From Micropterus salmoides (taxonomy: Eukaryota; Chordata; Actinopteri; Centrarchiformes; Centrarchidae): 64,000 bases of DNA. Each line of letters begins with the position of its first letter. The first letter of the stretch is position 1. The DNA is taken from NCBI RefSeq assembly GCF_014851395.1, contig NW_024040485.1, forward strand, positions 11,427,399 to 11,491,398, given 5' to 3'. The translations under genes were made by a program, and so were the position numbers. The notes under the pieces were generated by a model. It was not told where the DNA came from, ran no database searches, and saw nothing but the letters and a program-made list of their open reading frames with translations. Below, piece after piece: positions 46,473-61,104 of this stretch.

Positions 46473-47138
46473 ATGTCTGCTGCTCTGAGACTTATCAGAA
46501 GAATGCTGCCCTTAAGGATAACTTTAGCAGCCCTTGTGCTATTCATCTCAACATGTCAATGTTCAACAGCAAATGGTACAGTATGCATTTATCAAGCTTT
46601 CTTATGTGACAGATTCTGTATGTTAGTGTACTGTTACAGGTAAGTCTGTGAGCTGTCACTATGTCTTGGTACTGATGTAATTATCAGCAAGCTTCATACA
46701 TTTGTTTAGATAAGATTAATTTAAAAAAAAAAACATTTTAATTGGAAATACATAATTGAAACAGCTTTTTCTTCTCTGCAGATTCCCCATTCTCACTTAT
46801 AAACAAGGCCACTGGTTTCTGTTTGGTGAAAAGGTCATCTCGCTGCCTCGACATGCGCTGGACGACCGGTGATCGGCTTTTTGTCACCTCAAGTAAAAAG
46901 TGCCTGGGAGCGCAGGGCAAAAGTCTGGGGGCTGAAGTAAGCCTCTATGATTGTGATGACAAGAGCGACCTCCAGAAGTGGGAATGCAAGAACGAGACAC
47001 TGCTTGCCCTCAAAGGCCAGCAGCTGTACATCGAAATCAAACCTGATGAATCAATTGCTCTCTCCAAAACCGTCGGGCCGAATAACCACCTCACAATCAC
47101 AGGGACATCCAGTGGTGCTTGCACCAGAACATACAGAG
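46473..47138 (+). CDS. mrc1 exons 1-2: signal peptide and cysteine-rich R-type domain
   Basis: Exon 1 is 46473-46575. The hydrophobic core LPLRITLAALVLFISTCQCS is a clear signal peptide. The second in-frame ATG (46503, residue 11) would give a more compact signal peptide. Exon 2 is 46782-47138 and encodes a ricin-B-like domain: INKATGFCLVKRSSRCLDMR, CLGAQGKSLGAEVSLYDC, LQKWECKNETLLALKG. Conserved cysteines and the QxW-like KWECK are present. In mammals this domain binds 4-sulphated GalNAc on pituitary hormones. Confidence 0.88.
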
Positions 47139-50100
47139 GTACAGTATAAAATCTTTGCTTTGGAGTGAATAGAAATTGAAAACCTAAGGCTGAAGAACAC
47201 AATACATGAGCAAATACCCTACTGTGTTGAGAGCACTCTTCCTTTAAAGTGGCTTACGTCAGATATGGTTTGGCTACCATAGGCCCCTGCTGCTGATGGG
47301 CAGGATGTTAACTGACCACTATTAATTTTTGCCCGGGACTTATCAACCACCTATTGTAATCACAAAACCTATTGAGTCTACGTGTCAGGTGAAGTATGCC
47401 AAGTCAAATGATGAAGTTCCTCCTCACTAGATTTAAGTTGTGCTTGCCTGGAGTAAATCAGTAGTGAAGAGATAAAACAAACTAATGAGGAAACTGCCCT
47501 AGATCCTAGAGATCTTTGGAGAATAATTTGTTTGAGACAGTTCACTTTTTTGATGAACCTCCTTTTCCTCTTTCAGAACTTTATACCATCGAAGGAAATG
47601 CATTTGGTAAGACCTGCATGTTTCCCTTCCTGTACAAAGACCGGTGGTTTGGAGACTGCACTACGTTTGACAACTCAAAGAAACGTCTTTGGTGTGCAGT
47701 TGGAACAAAATATGAACATGAGCAGTGGGGATACTGCCCGACTACATGTGAGTATTGCATTTAAGATTTAAATCCCACTACAGTGATTTGCCAGCACTAC
47801 ATGCACCTTCAGGCATATTAATTTGGTTTCAGAACACACATTGGACTATATTACAAGTTCTGTCCTGATTAGGGACCTACCACTAGTTTAGTCAACATCG
47901 TTCATGCTTAATACAGTATGGAGTATGAGAGCAGAAATTTAGGTTATAGTGATAAATTGAAATGTTTGAATGACAAAAAAAAATAGATTTTCATATTTTT
48001 GTATTAATGCACAGCCACAGAACACTGGGAGAAAAACCAAGTAACAGGAGCGTATTACCAGATCAACACACAGTCAGCTCTGACTTGGGCTCAGGCTGAA
48101 GTCAGCTGCAAACAGCAGGGTGCCTACCTGGTCAGTGTCAGCGATCCCAACGAGCAGGCTTATATCTCAGGTAAGTCGCCATCCAGTGGATGTTTGCTTA
48201 TACTGACACAGATACATACTGACCCAACACAGAGGGGTTAGTTTGTACATAATTTCAAAAAAATGTGCTTTTATCACATGGTTTACAAATGTTATATGTC
48301 ATTATTCTTAAATTAAAATTTTAAATGATCATCAGATTTATTATCATCTTGTTATGAATGCATCCATTCTAAGGAAGAAAATTATATGTTTTTGATATGT
48401 TTAATCTTTTTATTAAAATCCTTACTTTACATTGAAAAAAATACAAAGTGTTTAGATATTTTAAAGATAGATAAAGATATTATTGATGATTTAATTTGAG
48501 CACAGTGCAGTTTTCCATGTTTTGGGAGTTTTCTATGACACAAGGCATGTTTCTGCACTGACACAATTGCCTCTCTTGATTTCTAGAAATTATAAATTGT
48601 GGCATTTAGCTTATTTGCATTTCAAACAGCTGAAATAACAATAGTCACCGGATAATAGAAACAAGGGTTGTAACTCTGTAACAGATCAATCCACAATACA
48701 AACAGCTTTCAAGAGTGGGCGTTTCCTTTAACCTTTAAGACACTAGTTACTTCATGGGCTCCCAAACTTTAAGACCAACCCACTGTTTAGTTCCCTAAAT
48801 AGTGAGTCAAAGATCAGAAGAATCGACTTAAATAAATGTGGAAATATATAAATATGGAATGGAAGAACAACGTTGCAGATATATACATTATTCTGGGTCT
48901 GTGCCGTGCAGAAGTAACATAACGGAAGAGAATATTGTGTACATATAAATATATAAACTGACAACATAAAAATATACAACAACAAAGATCAACAATCAAC
49001 AACAAAGATCATAGTGACTTTGAATACAGAGGAGATATTATGCAGTCCATTTTGTTTTATAGTGATGTGAAGACTTACATCTTTGCTGCAAATCTAAAAA
49101 TGTGCAAATCAGTCCTCAAGTCCTGCCAATAATTCTCACTCTATTCAGTATAACTTCACACATTATTAGATACACTGATTCATGCCGTGGTACAACAGCC
49201 TGATAGTGATTAGGGATATGATAAATCTTATAAGATTTCCCAACGCAGTATATTGCTACCCTTGTGTTTTGATGCATTTGGTTTATTTCTTTGTGCTTGT
49301 TTGACTCTGATTTCTGTCTTTTTGTGGACGTGTTATTAAGCAATGAAAAGAAGGAACAATGTGAAAAAAAGAGGAACTATTTCTTTACTCTGTCCTTTTC
49401 CTTTTTTATCTCTCCCTCACAAACACATAGCACTTTTGAGATCAGGGAGACACAAACTGTGGATCGGGCTAGTGCTGGACCCAGAACATGGCTGGCAGTG
49501 GTCAAATTCGAAGCCTCTCCGTTACCTGAGATGGGACACGGGTAGGTCTTCACTCTAACAAAAAGGTTTAAAATGCTCTTGAGTTCCCTTAAGCAAAAAC
49601 ACTATAACTTCTGAGCTATAGGCTGTACAGAAGTTTACTGTGATTAAGGGAGAGAGAAAATATCTATATTACGCAAATCCCAGATGTAAGTTTGCACTAC
49701 TAGGCTTCAAGGGTTCAGTGGTGGTAATTCAAGCTACAAGAAGACTTTTCAGAGAAAAAGCTCTAAAAACCCACTGCACACTAGGGCGGCAACTAAGGAT
49801 TTTCATTATTGATTATTCTGTTTTCTCGGTTATTTGATTAGTTATTAGGTCCATAAAATTCTGATAAAATGTTGGTCAGTGTTTCCCAAAGCCCAAAGTG
49901 ATGTCCTCAAATGTCTTCTTTTGTCCACAACCCAAATATTTTCAGTTTACAGAGAATTTGGACGGGTTTTCTTTAAAAAAAGGACTCAAAGCGATAAATT
50001 GATTGTCAAATTAGTTGGCCAATAATTTATTAGATGACAACTAACTTACAAACTAACTTGTGTTTACAGCTTGTTGCCACTGCACCCAAGTCACCAAGAA

Positions 50101-53100
50101 AACTGTTAATGCAGGTTTACATTTATTTAATAAAGCAAACCAAAAATAGAATATTTTCATCCTGCCAATCAGAATTAGTATTTCTTTCATGTGATTCTAA
50201 CTATTCTATCTCTTGATAAATCCTATCAATTCTCCCTCAAATCCAGTTTTATTGGATGTATTGTACAGATTTACATGAAATGTCATGCCTTGTGATAGCT
50301 AATGATTTTAGATACAAGAAAACAAGGCTGTCTTTGTCAATTTCCTTTGTAATAATATTACAAAGAGTAGGGTCTAGACCTGCTCTATATGAAAAGTCCA
50401 CTGAGATAACTTCTGTTATGAAATGGAGCTATATATAAAATTGAACTGAATAGTAAAATGGCAGTATATGTGTTTTACTGTACATGATTTTGACTGATGT
50501 GAACCTTTTAGCAAGGACACCATGTATATGATTCTCCACTTGTAAGAAGTAATGTTAAGCTAAATCAACATCTTGTTTTAGGAAATCCACTTCCTAATCC
50601 GGGACACAATTGTGCATTTCTTGACTCTTCTGGGCAGCACTCTTGGCAAAGTTCATCCTGCACCAAGAAACTGGGGTACATCTGCTACAAAGATGGGGTT
50701 CCACCAACTCCTCCTCAAAGTACAGGAAAATATTCTACTCTATTCTAATCTACCTCCTTTGACTATTGCATTGTTTTTTTTACATGACACATTCACTGTA
50801 TGATGTCAGTCATTCAATCCGCAATATCTTTGATCTTTTCATCATCAGTTGAGACAGGATTTTGCTCAAACCCCTGGATCCCCTACAATGGCCACTGCTT
50901 CCACCTTCAGCGTTCTCCTCAAACATGGTCTGGTGCTCAGAGAGAGTGCCGCAAAGAAGGAGGAGACCTAGTCAGCATCCGCAATGTGGAGGACCAAAGC
51001 TTTGTCATCTCTCAACTTGGATACGGTACGTGACGACAATGAAGATAGTCCAACCTTCTCAAACGACTGATACTGCGCTGTTTTTGCTGTAAGCTGATTT
51101 AAAAACGTAATCTCTTTTTGTATTCAATACGAGAATCCAAAGAGCTAAACAAGTCTGAATAGGAAGTGAGAACACACACGCAGGCTGAGACTTAAAATAG
51201 CTGTAAACATTTTAAATTGCAGTCAGCATGACTGCAAGTCTAAGAAAGACAGTCAGATGTTTTAGGAACTTTTTTAAAAAGGGGCCATAAGAAGTTTTTC
51301 AAGGAGAAATCACTTATCAGTAAATCACTTTTTTACTGTCTATTTGTCTACGGACTGTAACCTGCAGCAAACGAAATGCAGTCCACTAACACCATTAAAC
51401 GGCCAGCTCCCAACACAACACAAACTCCAATATAAACTCCACATGAGAATAAAAAACAATAAAGTTTTATGTGATGAAGCTTGTCAGACCAAATGAGAAT
51501 CAAATCAATATCGGGTGAAAAGACAGTCAACATTGGAAAAGCTTGAGTTTCTTAGAGACCTCCGCTTTGTTTTGAAACTGATAAAACCAACACAGAGTTG
51601 GCTTTCATCATATTGGACAAGTAAACTAACATTACTGCAAAGCTTTTGAAACTATTATTGTGATGTTGTGCTTTAGTTGGCTCAAGTTAGATAACATTAG
51701 CTCACCAGCTAACAGCAAGCAGTTGCTAACGCTATCTGGTGCAAAATACTACAGTTGTATGGCTTTCCACATTACTTCTCCAGCTAACACGATCCACATT
51801 ACACACATTGTCCTGTGTACCACCACTATCGTATCAAAGTGTTGATTTTAGCCTGCAAGAAATTATGTAAAAGTACAAAGCAAATGTGGAGAGATTTGTT
51901 TTTACCATGATAGTACTTACCATTAGCACAGATCTGCTTGTTTCATAATGTTCAATTTACACTTACTGTTGTTTTACCCATATTTAGGTGCACAGCTTCT
52001 CCACTGTCACAGTTGCTGTAACTTACGTGAACCACATAATAAACAATAACGGAGCAGGACAACAACACAGTGGAAGACCCATTCACTACAGTATTTTACA
52101 TTATTTACTGCGGTCTATCTAAAGTGTAGCAACAATCTCATTTATTCTATTCAGTGTAGCTCACTAACTGTTTCATTATCACCCTATACATTTAGCTATG
52201 CTCACATTGCTGAGTCTCCAGTGAAAGATACACAAATAACTTTAGTTACTGAAAATCAGGCAAGTATCACATCGGCAAAATGTTGTACTTTATCAGATAA
52301 CGAGCATGGATTAGTTCAACCTCAAGCTGATAAAAATATTACTGTTGCAGTGGAAGTTTAGCTCAGTTTTCAGCATGTTGTGTGAAGCTTTCTCCCAGTG
52401 AGTATCTCTATGTGTCTATCTAAAAACTGCACTGCTGGTGGCCGCTTAAAACTACATACTGCCCCTTTAATCATCAAGGTTACTTATTACTCCAGTAAGA
52501 AATCATACGTCAAGTTGTAATATTCTCACCTTGAAATCACTACAAGCCCCATGTCCATATTCATTAAATGTATTTAATTCTGTTCAAAGTATCCTAAATA
52601 AGAACAATCTCAAAATTAGAAATTAATTCATGTATTTATTTGTGTGTTTGTTATTTAATTAGAGGCCTGCATAAGTAATATATAGGAAAAAAATATTTTT
52701 TTGAAGAATATAAGAAATAAATATATAATACATCCATTATAGCGATATGTTTCTCCATAATGGCTCCACAATACCTGCTGAAAGATTTAATGTGGACAAC
52801 TGTCAATGTTCACCAATGTTTGAATGGTACCAATAATTACCATTCAGTAACCATTCATTTCAGTGTATAGAGCATGTTAACTGTGTAATCAGTTAGAACT
52901 TTGAGGTACAGTCTTCCCTGTCCATGTCTGCAGCATCTACAGATGAGCTTTGGATTGGACTGAATGACATAAGGACGGAGAGGCTGTTTGACTGGAGTGA
53001 CCACTCTACTGTCAGTTTCACCAGCTGGGAGTATGGGGAACCTGATATTTCCACTGATTCAGAGGACTGTGTTCTAATCAGGGGAGAGGTGAGATAAATC

Positions 53101-56100
53101 ATGTGGATATGATGGGGTACATATAGGGTATCGTTGTTTTATCCATATATGTATATCTAAACAAATTAGACACGGTGGAAGTGTCAGCTAACAGTCTGGT
53201 TGTATCCATTCTTCTGAAAACACCTATAGATTTGTGCAACAAATCTTCAACTGCAAAACTAAAATTTAAACATTTGTGCTCCTCATTCATGAAACATTTG
53301 TATACACAGATGTGATCTTAACTTGGGTGTACAAACAAATTCAGAACATTTTGTCAGATTCATCTATGTTTTCTTATTTCCAAAGTGTTTGTAGGTAGTA
53401 ACTAAATGTACAATTGATCTTGACTACTTTACTATTACTCTAATGACCTTTTCAGTCATTAAATAGCAAAAAGCACACATTGGATGGCAGGAAAAAACTA
53501 GATATAAAAAAAAGTCCAACACCAATGGTCAATAGATCAAGTACAAATCAGCTTTCTGCTTTCTCTTTTACTTAACAAATACTCAACATTCTGAATATGA
53601 GTATGTCGTCTATCCATCTAATGCATTCACTCTACAAGTGTTTTACAGTGTTTCTTTCTTGCAGAAAGGGAACTGGGCGGATCGCTCGTGTGATGAGAAA
53701 CATGCCTTTATCTGTATGAAGCAGAGTGCCACTGAACCCACGGGAGATGAAGTAGAAGTGGATATAGGCTGCAAAGTTGTGAGTGAAATTTACATGTAAT
53801 CTGGCCTTCATGAGCATCTGGCAAATCCGGGTGTATGATTAAAACTCAAAAATTTACTTTCAAAAGTAACTGGTTCAATATCACAGTCATTCGGAAGGCT
53901 GAGCATGAAATAAGGGTTAGGGTTAGGTTAATAATACAATTTAATTTGTTTTCAAAATATTTACAGGTGACCTGCAGATAAATTAACAACATGTAGAATT
54001 TAAAATAATAATACAACAGTTCTAATCATTGCTTGTTTTCCTACAGGGTTGGAAAAGGCATGGCTCCTACTGCTACTTTGTCGGAACAGAGACAAAGACG
54101 TTTGATGAAGCTAAAGACGACTGCAAGAGCTCAGACTCCTACTTAGCAGATGTTTCCAGTGGGTAAGAACATTTTGTGTTTTTATTAGCAATGTGATGTT
54201 AACTGTGTGTGTGCATGTACTATACAATATATTTCACATTCAAGAAGACTAAATAATCTATGGACTTGTGCTAATATTTCCAGGGTGGATAATGCATTCC
54301 TTGTCAGCTTGGTGGGGTTGAGACCAGAGAAATACTTCTGGCTGGGCCTCTCAAACCAGAAAAACATTGATGAATTTGTGTGGACCAACACAGACTCAGT
54401 GAGATTTACTCACTGGAACGCTGAAATGCCAGGTAAAGAGAAAGATGCATTTCTGTCTTTAAAAAAGAGGACATAACTTTCAGCTCCACAATTTACATTT
54501 CACTATTTTTCCCCTCAACAACTCAAGGTTACCAACAGGGCTGTGTTGCCATGACAACTGGGGTTTTAGCTGGCCTCTGGGATGTGCTGCCCTGCACCAA
54601 TAAGGAGAAATACATCTGCAAACACCTGGCAGAGGGGGCGGTTTTGACTGTTGCACCACCAACTCAAACCCCTCCCCAGTGTGAGGACGGCTGGACTCGA
54701 GTGGGAACAAGAAACGTCTGCACTAAGGTACAACCAGAGATCAACCTCAGCTAAACACACTTAAAACATGTTACCTGCTAATACCAAGAAAACAAGAGGC
54801 ACTCGTGCTGCCCAGCATCACAAGCACCATGATAGATTAAACATGACCAGCTAGGCTCAAATTTAAGCTCCAAGCCCACTGATTGAACCTGAAATATAGA
54901 TCTTTAAACAGCTATAATCGATATTTTTTACCAAAAAAAAAGTATCAGAATACAATGTGACAACATGACAGACCAATAGGTCGCTTGTAGTGATGACTCT
55001 ACAGAGAAATATCACCCGAATCTGCAGCTCCCCTCAGCTTTACTAAGCTTTTTATCATGTTTCAGCTTCTTGTTTAGCTGTTTGTTTGATTCATTTTCAA
55101 GCGCAGCAGACAGATGTTTTCAGAGAAGCTCTAAAAGTCCACTGTACATTACCTGTCCAGCACCAAACGGCAGACAAAGTTAGCAAGTAGCTGGTAAATA
55201 GAGGAGAATTTAGCAGCTACAAAGCATATTTCCCTCAAGAGTTGGTTCAGATAAGAAACAGAGCTAAAAGAGTAAAAAGTAACTTCAAATAAGAGTTGTT
55301 TACTCTACTTCTGTACATATCTATTCTAGTCTACTTAAATCAGACTCTCACTTCTTGTCTTGTGTTCAAGTTTTTTACAGGACCCAGAGCAAATGAGAAG
55401 ACCTGGTTTGAGGCCAGAGATTACTGCAGGGCCATCGGAGGAGACCTGCTCAGCATCCACAGCTCCACTGAGCTACTAGTGAAACGGTATGAGCTGGTTA
55501 AATACAATTTCAAGTTATAATTGTGGCACCAGACACCTGTAAAAAAATATATAGTGTTTGCAGCACTAAATATAGTTATACATATTTTATTAGATCCATC
55601 TATATGTAAGACGATGGTAAAATGCAAAAACAGGCACATACAGGCAACCATAATGGCACTGGCACAGAACACAATAATAAACTGTTCATACAGTCAATAA
55701 ATAAAAACACAAAAATAGATTGACAATATTTAATCTGCTATTGAGGAATGGTTGATCAGCTTGAAGAACACCTAAACAAGTGAAGTCCTACCTGTCAGTC
55801 AAGTTGGTTCAAAATAGTTCCAACTGGAAGGCACATATTTCACACCATGTTTGTATTTTCATATACTGAAATCGAAAGCATTAATCCAGCAGTGAACGTC
55901 ACACAGCTGGCCCCTCTTCTTTGCAAAGGCTGATTCAACTTCACCATCTTAGTTGTAGTTCTCATCACTTCAGCTACGTCTTGCCTCTAGAGGGCGACAA
56001 CATCTGCATTCTAAAATAAGGTTGGGCAAGTGTATTTTCAGGCGCGTTTGACTTCAGTCGAGAGGGGGCTGTAGCCAGTTCTGTGGTCTGGTTGCTGCCA

Positions 56101-59100
56101 CACCGGCCACTGGTCACTACCACTAGGGGCGCTTAAGATACTGGTCGCTGCCACACAGACCACTGGTCGCTGCCACTAGGGGCGCTAAAGATAGTGGTTG
56201 TTGCCCCATGAACCACAGGTTGCTGCCTTGCTGCCAGGCTGCCACACCGACCACTGGTCGCTACCACAGTCTCTAAGGGAAGGCTCCTTTCTGTTCCTTG
56301 TCACACAAACTGTGGCTGTATTAAAAAAAGTCAGTTTCAAGTTTTTATACAGTCTATGGTTCCAAAGTAGACCTAAAGTGACCTTAGATCATTTAAATTA
56401 TCTCCACTGGTAGATGATACAATTTTTTTTTTCCTAATAGAGAGGAATGGATCAAAGCAATTAGATGTGTTGAGGAATTTTCTACTGTATCAGGCTTAAG
56501 ATTGAACTTGAACAAATCTGTTTATTATTTACATTAAAAAGATAAACAGACTTAAATGAGCATACTTTCCTAATAAACTACCTTACGCTGCGCACCGCAT
56601 GACTGACAGGATCCACTTCTCCACCATCAGCCACTATCGTGCTCACAGTTTTGAACAAACAGGTTAAGGCCGCGACCAGCGAACATGAATCTAGAATTAG
56701 ACTCTGTATTGACTGCTGCTTATTTGTTTAGCATTATTGGCTTTTTGATTCATCCTCCAATTAGTACAGCGCTACGTATGATAATATGCTTGCTATTGTG
56801 TTGGCGGCCATCAGTGCGTAAAATAATAACACTTAAATATTATACCTACCATAAAGGGCGAAATTGCGTCTCTCCTTGAGCAATAGTCTTTGGTGGCATT
56901 TTTCACGCTATTGAAACTCAAACTTTGTTGCAATATCACGGACATCACGGGCAAGTAGTGGACTGCTGTGTGTGTGTGTGTTTGTGCGTGTGGGCATGAG
57001 ATGAGGCTCCACACTGCTGCCACACTGGTCGGTGTGATGTTGCTGCCACTAGGGGCGCTAAAGACGGTGGTCGCTGCCACACTGACCACTGGTTGCAGTT
57101 GGTTATATCTACTGTAATGCATCTTTATCATAATTCTTTGTTAAATATACTATGTTATCGATTATGCCTACTCTTATTGTTGCACTATATATTGCAGTTT
57201 GTGTGGTTATACCTACAGTAATAGCCTACATCTATCTATCTATAACAACGCCTGTGTTATCACCTGTGAATGAAAGTGTGTGTTTGTGTGTACATCTTAC
57301 TATATCACAATACTTTGTAAAATATACTCTATTATATCTTATTGATGCACTGTAGGCGTACAGTATACTGCAGTTTGTGTGGTTGTAGCCAAACTACAGT
57401 AGGCTAATACATCTATCTAGATGATGTGTGGTTAACCTGCAGTAATAAATCTCTATCTTTGGTTCTTGCCTACAAGAAGAAGGCCAGTGTTGTCACCTGT
57501 GACAAGTGTGGTGACCACTTGTTACTTGTTGCTAGACTGATTTTAACAATAAGAATATAGTTAATCAAATTAGTAGGCTATATTTATGTATAAGTATTAT
57601 GATCTAGATATATTTGTTACTGTAGATAGGCTATAACCACACAAACCGCAATATATAGTGCAACAATAAGAGTAGGCATAATCGATAACATAGTATATTT
57701 AACAAAGAATTATGATAAAGATATATTGCATAATAGATTCAACCAACTGCAACCAGTGGTCAGTGTGGCAGCGACCACCGTCTTTAGCGCCCCTAGTGGC
57801 AGCGACCACAACAACCAGTGTGGCAGCAGTGATCGGTGTGGCAGCAGTGATCGGTCTGTGTGGCAGCAACCCAAGACTGTGGAGCCTCGTCTCATGCCCT
57901 CTCTCGCCAAATTAAAAGATTAAGTCTGGTTCGCGATGTCTTCTTCATACTTTGGTGTTTTTGAATTGAATAATGGCAATCATGCGCATAAAATACTATC
58001 TATTCATTTCCAGGCCATTTTATCAACTTATTTAGCCATTTAACTTTGGAAGGTTCCAAAACTTAAAACCTCCAGACCTAAATTTTTTATTTTGCATAGG
58101 TTGTCTTTCCCTAAATAATGACATTTGTTCCTCCAAATGAAATTAAATAATATCTTATCTAATTCTTTGTATATTTCAGTAGCCATTTCCAGTCATAAGG
58201 ATACATAGATCTGGATATTCCCTCAGTATTAGCTCTACCATTCAGTGAAAAATGCCTCATCCACCACATGTTGAACCTTTTCTCATTATTTGTTTAATCA
58301 TAGGGCTGAAATTTAGGTTATTGCAAAGTTTTTCATTCTTATCACACCCAGGTATGTAACTGGGTTCTTCACAGGGATATCTTTAACTTCTGATAGTTCA
58401 CATTCCTTAAGTGATAGCCTAATAAACAGATTTGTTCAAGTTCATTCTTAAGCCTGATACAGTAGAAAATTCCTCAACACATCTAATTGCTTTGATCCAT
58501 TCCTCTCTATTAGACAAAAAAAAAAATTGTATCATCTGCCAGTTGAGATAATTTAAATGATCTAAGGTCACTTTAGGTCTACTTTGGAACCATAGACTGT
58601 ATAAAAACTTGAAACTGACCTTTTTTAATACAGCCACAGTTTGTGTGACAAGGAACAGAAAGGAGCCTTCCCTTAGAGACTGTGGTAGCGACCAGTGGTC
58701 GGTGTGGCAGCCTGGCAGCAAGGCAGCAGCTAGTGGTTCGTGGGGCAGCAAGGCAGCGACCAGTGGTCTGTGTAGCAGAGACCACTGTCTTTAGCGCCCC
58801 TAGTGGTAGCGACCAGTGGTCTGTGTGGCAGCGACCAGACCACATAATTGGCTACAACCCCTGCTGCTTAAGTCCTTCAGTCGTAGGCCCCCAGTCCTAC
58901 GCCCCTGCCGACTTTTGCCGACACTGCAAAACGTCGCAATGTCACATTGCCAGCAACCACAGTTGCTTTTCTCTGGCTGCACAAAGTTGGAACCCTCTGG
59001 TTGGAACCTTTTGCCTGATCTCGCTGTATTTTTGTTTGCAAATGCTACAAGATCAGTCGTTGTTCTAAGCTCACGCAGGTAGACTGTGTTCAACTTGACG

Positions 59101-61047
59101 CCACTGTTTTTATACCCCGACCCTGCCAATAATATCCATTATATGATTATATGATTATGTGTACTGCAGACATGGAAGAGCCTGGATTGGACTTCATCTA
59201 CCTGACCCGAGCACTGGTTATGTATGGAGTGATGGATCCCCGGTTAGTTAACTGTGTTCTACCTTTTACAACTAATTTGATAATCCAAAGCATTAAATCC
59301 TGTTCTTTATTAATGTATACAATGTTTCAAAAAATGTTTTTGTAATTCTTGTCATTTCTTTTTGTTGACAGCTAAACTTCCAGCACTGGCAGGAAGGAGA
59401 GCCAAACAATTTCAATAATGATGAAACTTGTGCCGAATTCAGAATGCATAACTGGGACGAGGACGGGTCTTGGAACGATGTGAACTGCGAGAGTTACAAT
59501 GACTGGCTGTGTCAGATCCGCGCAGGTACAGTTTACAAAATTTGTATTGAATGCTCAACTTTTTCTCTTCGGAAGAGAAATGATTTTTAACCTTAATCTG
59601 GGAAAAAACAGACTTGAGAATGCATGCTTTCTCATGCCTAGTTCCAGCTTGAGTGGTGGAGTGATTGCCTTCTCCCATGAAGCATCATGGTCATCAGCTT
59701 CATCAGCTTCACCCAAGCCATATCTTTATCACAAACACATCTCCAACTTCAGGGGTTAAGAGATAATGAGACCTAGATAATCCAATGTTACAACAATGAT
59801 TCGTTTGGCCAGATCTGATATTTAAGCCAGGAAAGATGGCTTATGTTAAACTTAAGATAAACTTGTGTGAAAGGGCAACTTTCACAATGGTCAATCATAT
59901 GATCTAATAATCCAGTGGGAGAAAAGGAGACCAAAATGCACATTTAGTAGGAAAAGAGACCAGGTGATTGACTTTCCCGGTCAGGTCTATATATTTGCTG
60001 GTCTATATTGCCAATCCGTGTGTTTAAGATCATTGTCTTTGTGCAGTGTATTAAATGTGAGGAACTATTTAGAAAAAAGACTCCAAATCCTGTTAAACAC
60101 TTTTTAGATTTAGTTTTATAACATTTTATCTTTAGACTTTCATTTTGGCTATCATATTTCTGACTAATGAGACCAAGTACTCTACGTCTTGCATATTTAT
60201 GATATTGTGTACGTATTCAAACTCATTTTGCTAATCTCAAACACAGTTATTACCATGAACGTATGTAGGTAGCTCTGTATATTAAAAGTAATTTGTTAGA
60301 TACTGCTACTGTCAGCTACTCCATAGTAACTCACAGCATGAGTGATCAAAGTATCAATCCTATGCAACTGCCATGCTTCCCATCAGCATTGTCCCACAGT
60401 AGAGTACACAGTGGGGAGAATGGCACATTTGTTTGTTTGCTTTCTTTCTACAAGAAATTGACAATTGTTTGTGGGCTTTCAGGAGTGACTCCTAGGCCAC
60501 CTCCAAATGATACTAGAGTTGGTAAGTTAACATTGCACAACCACACATACACACAACCAGGGTGACGAAAAAGTAAAATGCAACATATTGGGAAACTAGT
60601 GAGGCTGGTTAGACTGAGTATAACTTCAGTCACATGTCACATTTAACACTGGACCAATAACGACTGGACGCTTGGCATAGTAATATTAACATTTCTAGTT
60701 TGTCCCATTTAAAATAAGTTCATTTTTATGTTGACTACTCTTTTCATTAAGAGTGCAAGTTGTAAAATCTCAAAAATACATTGCATAAATTGTCAATATG
60801 TTTCTAAAACCTTTGCAGACTATAACACCACTTCAGATGGTTGGCTTGAGTGGAGAGGGAATCAGTATTTTATTAACAGATTGTCAATGCCCATGGATGA
60901 TGCTCGTCACTTCTGTCAGCAGAGGCATGGTGATATGGTATCTATCAGCAGTAAAGATGAAAATACCTTCTTATGGAAACAGGTACGGATATATTTTTTA
61001 AATGGTTTATTAACTAAAAATTTAGGTATTTAAGCTTAAAATGTGTA

Positions 61048-61104
<57 letters not shown>

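Noticed and set aside
58682..59082. Overlapping frames of 128 and 88 residues plus the mirrored frame at 56198-56413
   Set aside because: They come from the tandem and inverted repeat units of the foldback, and the same frame recurs in each arm.
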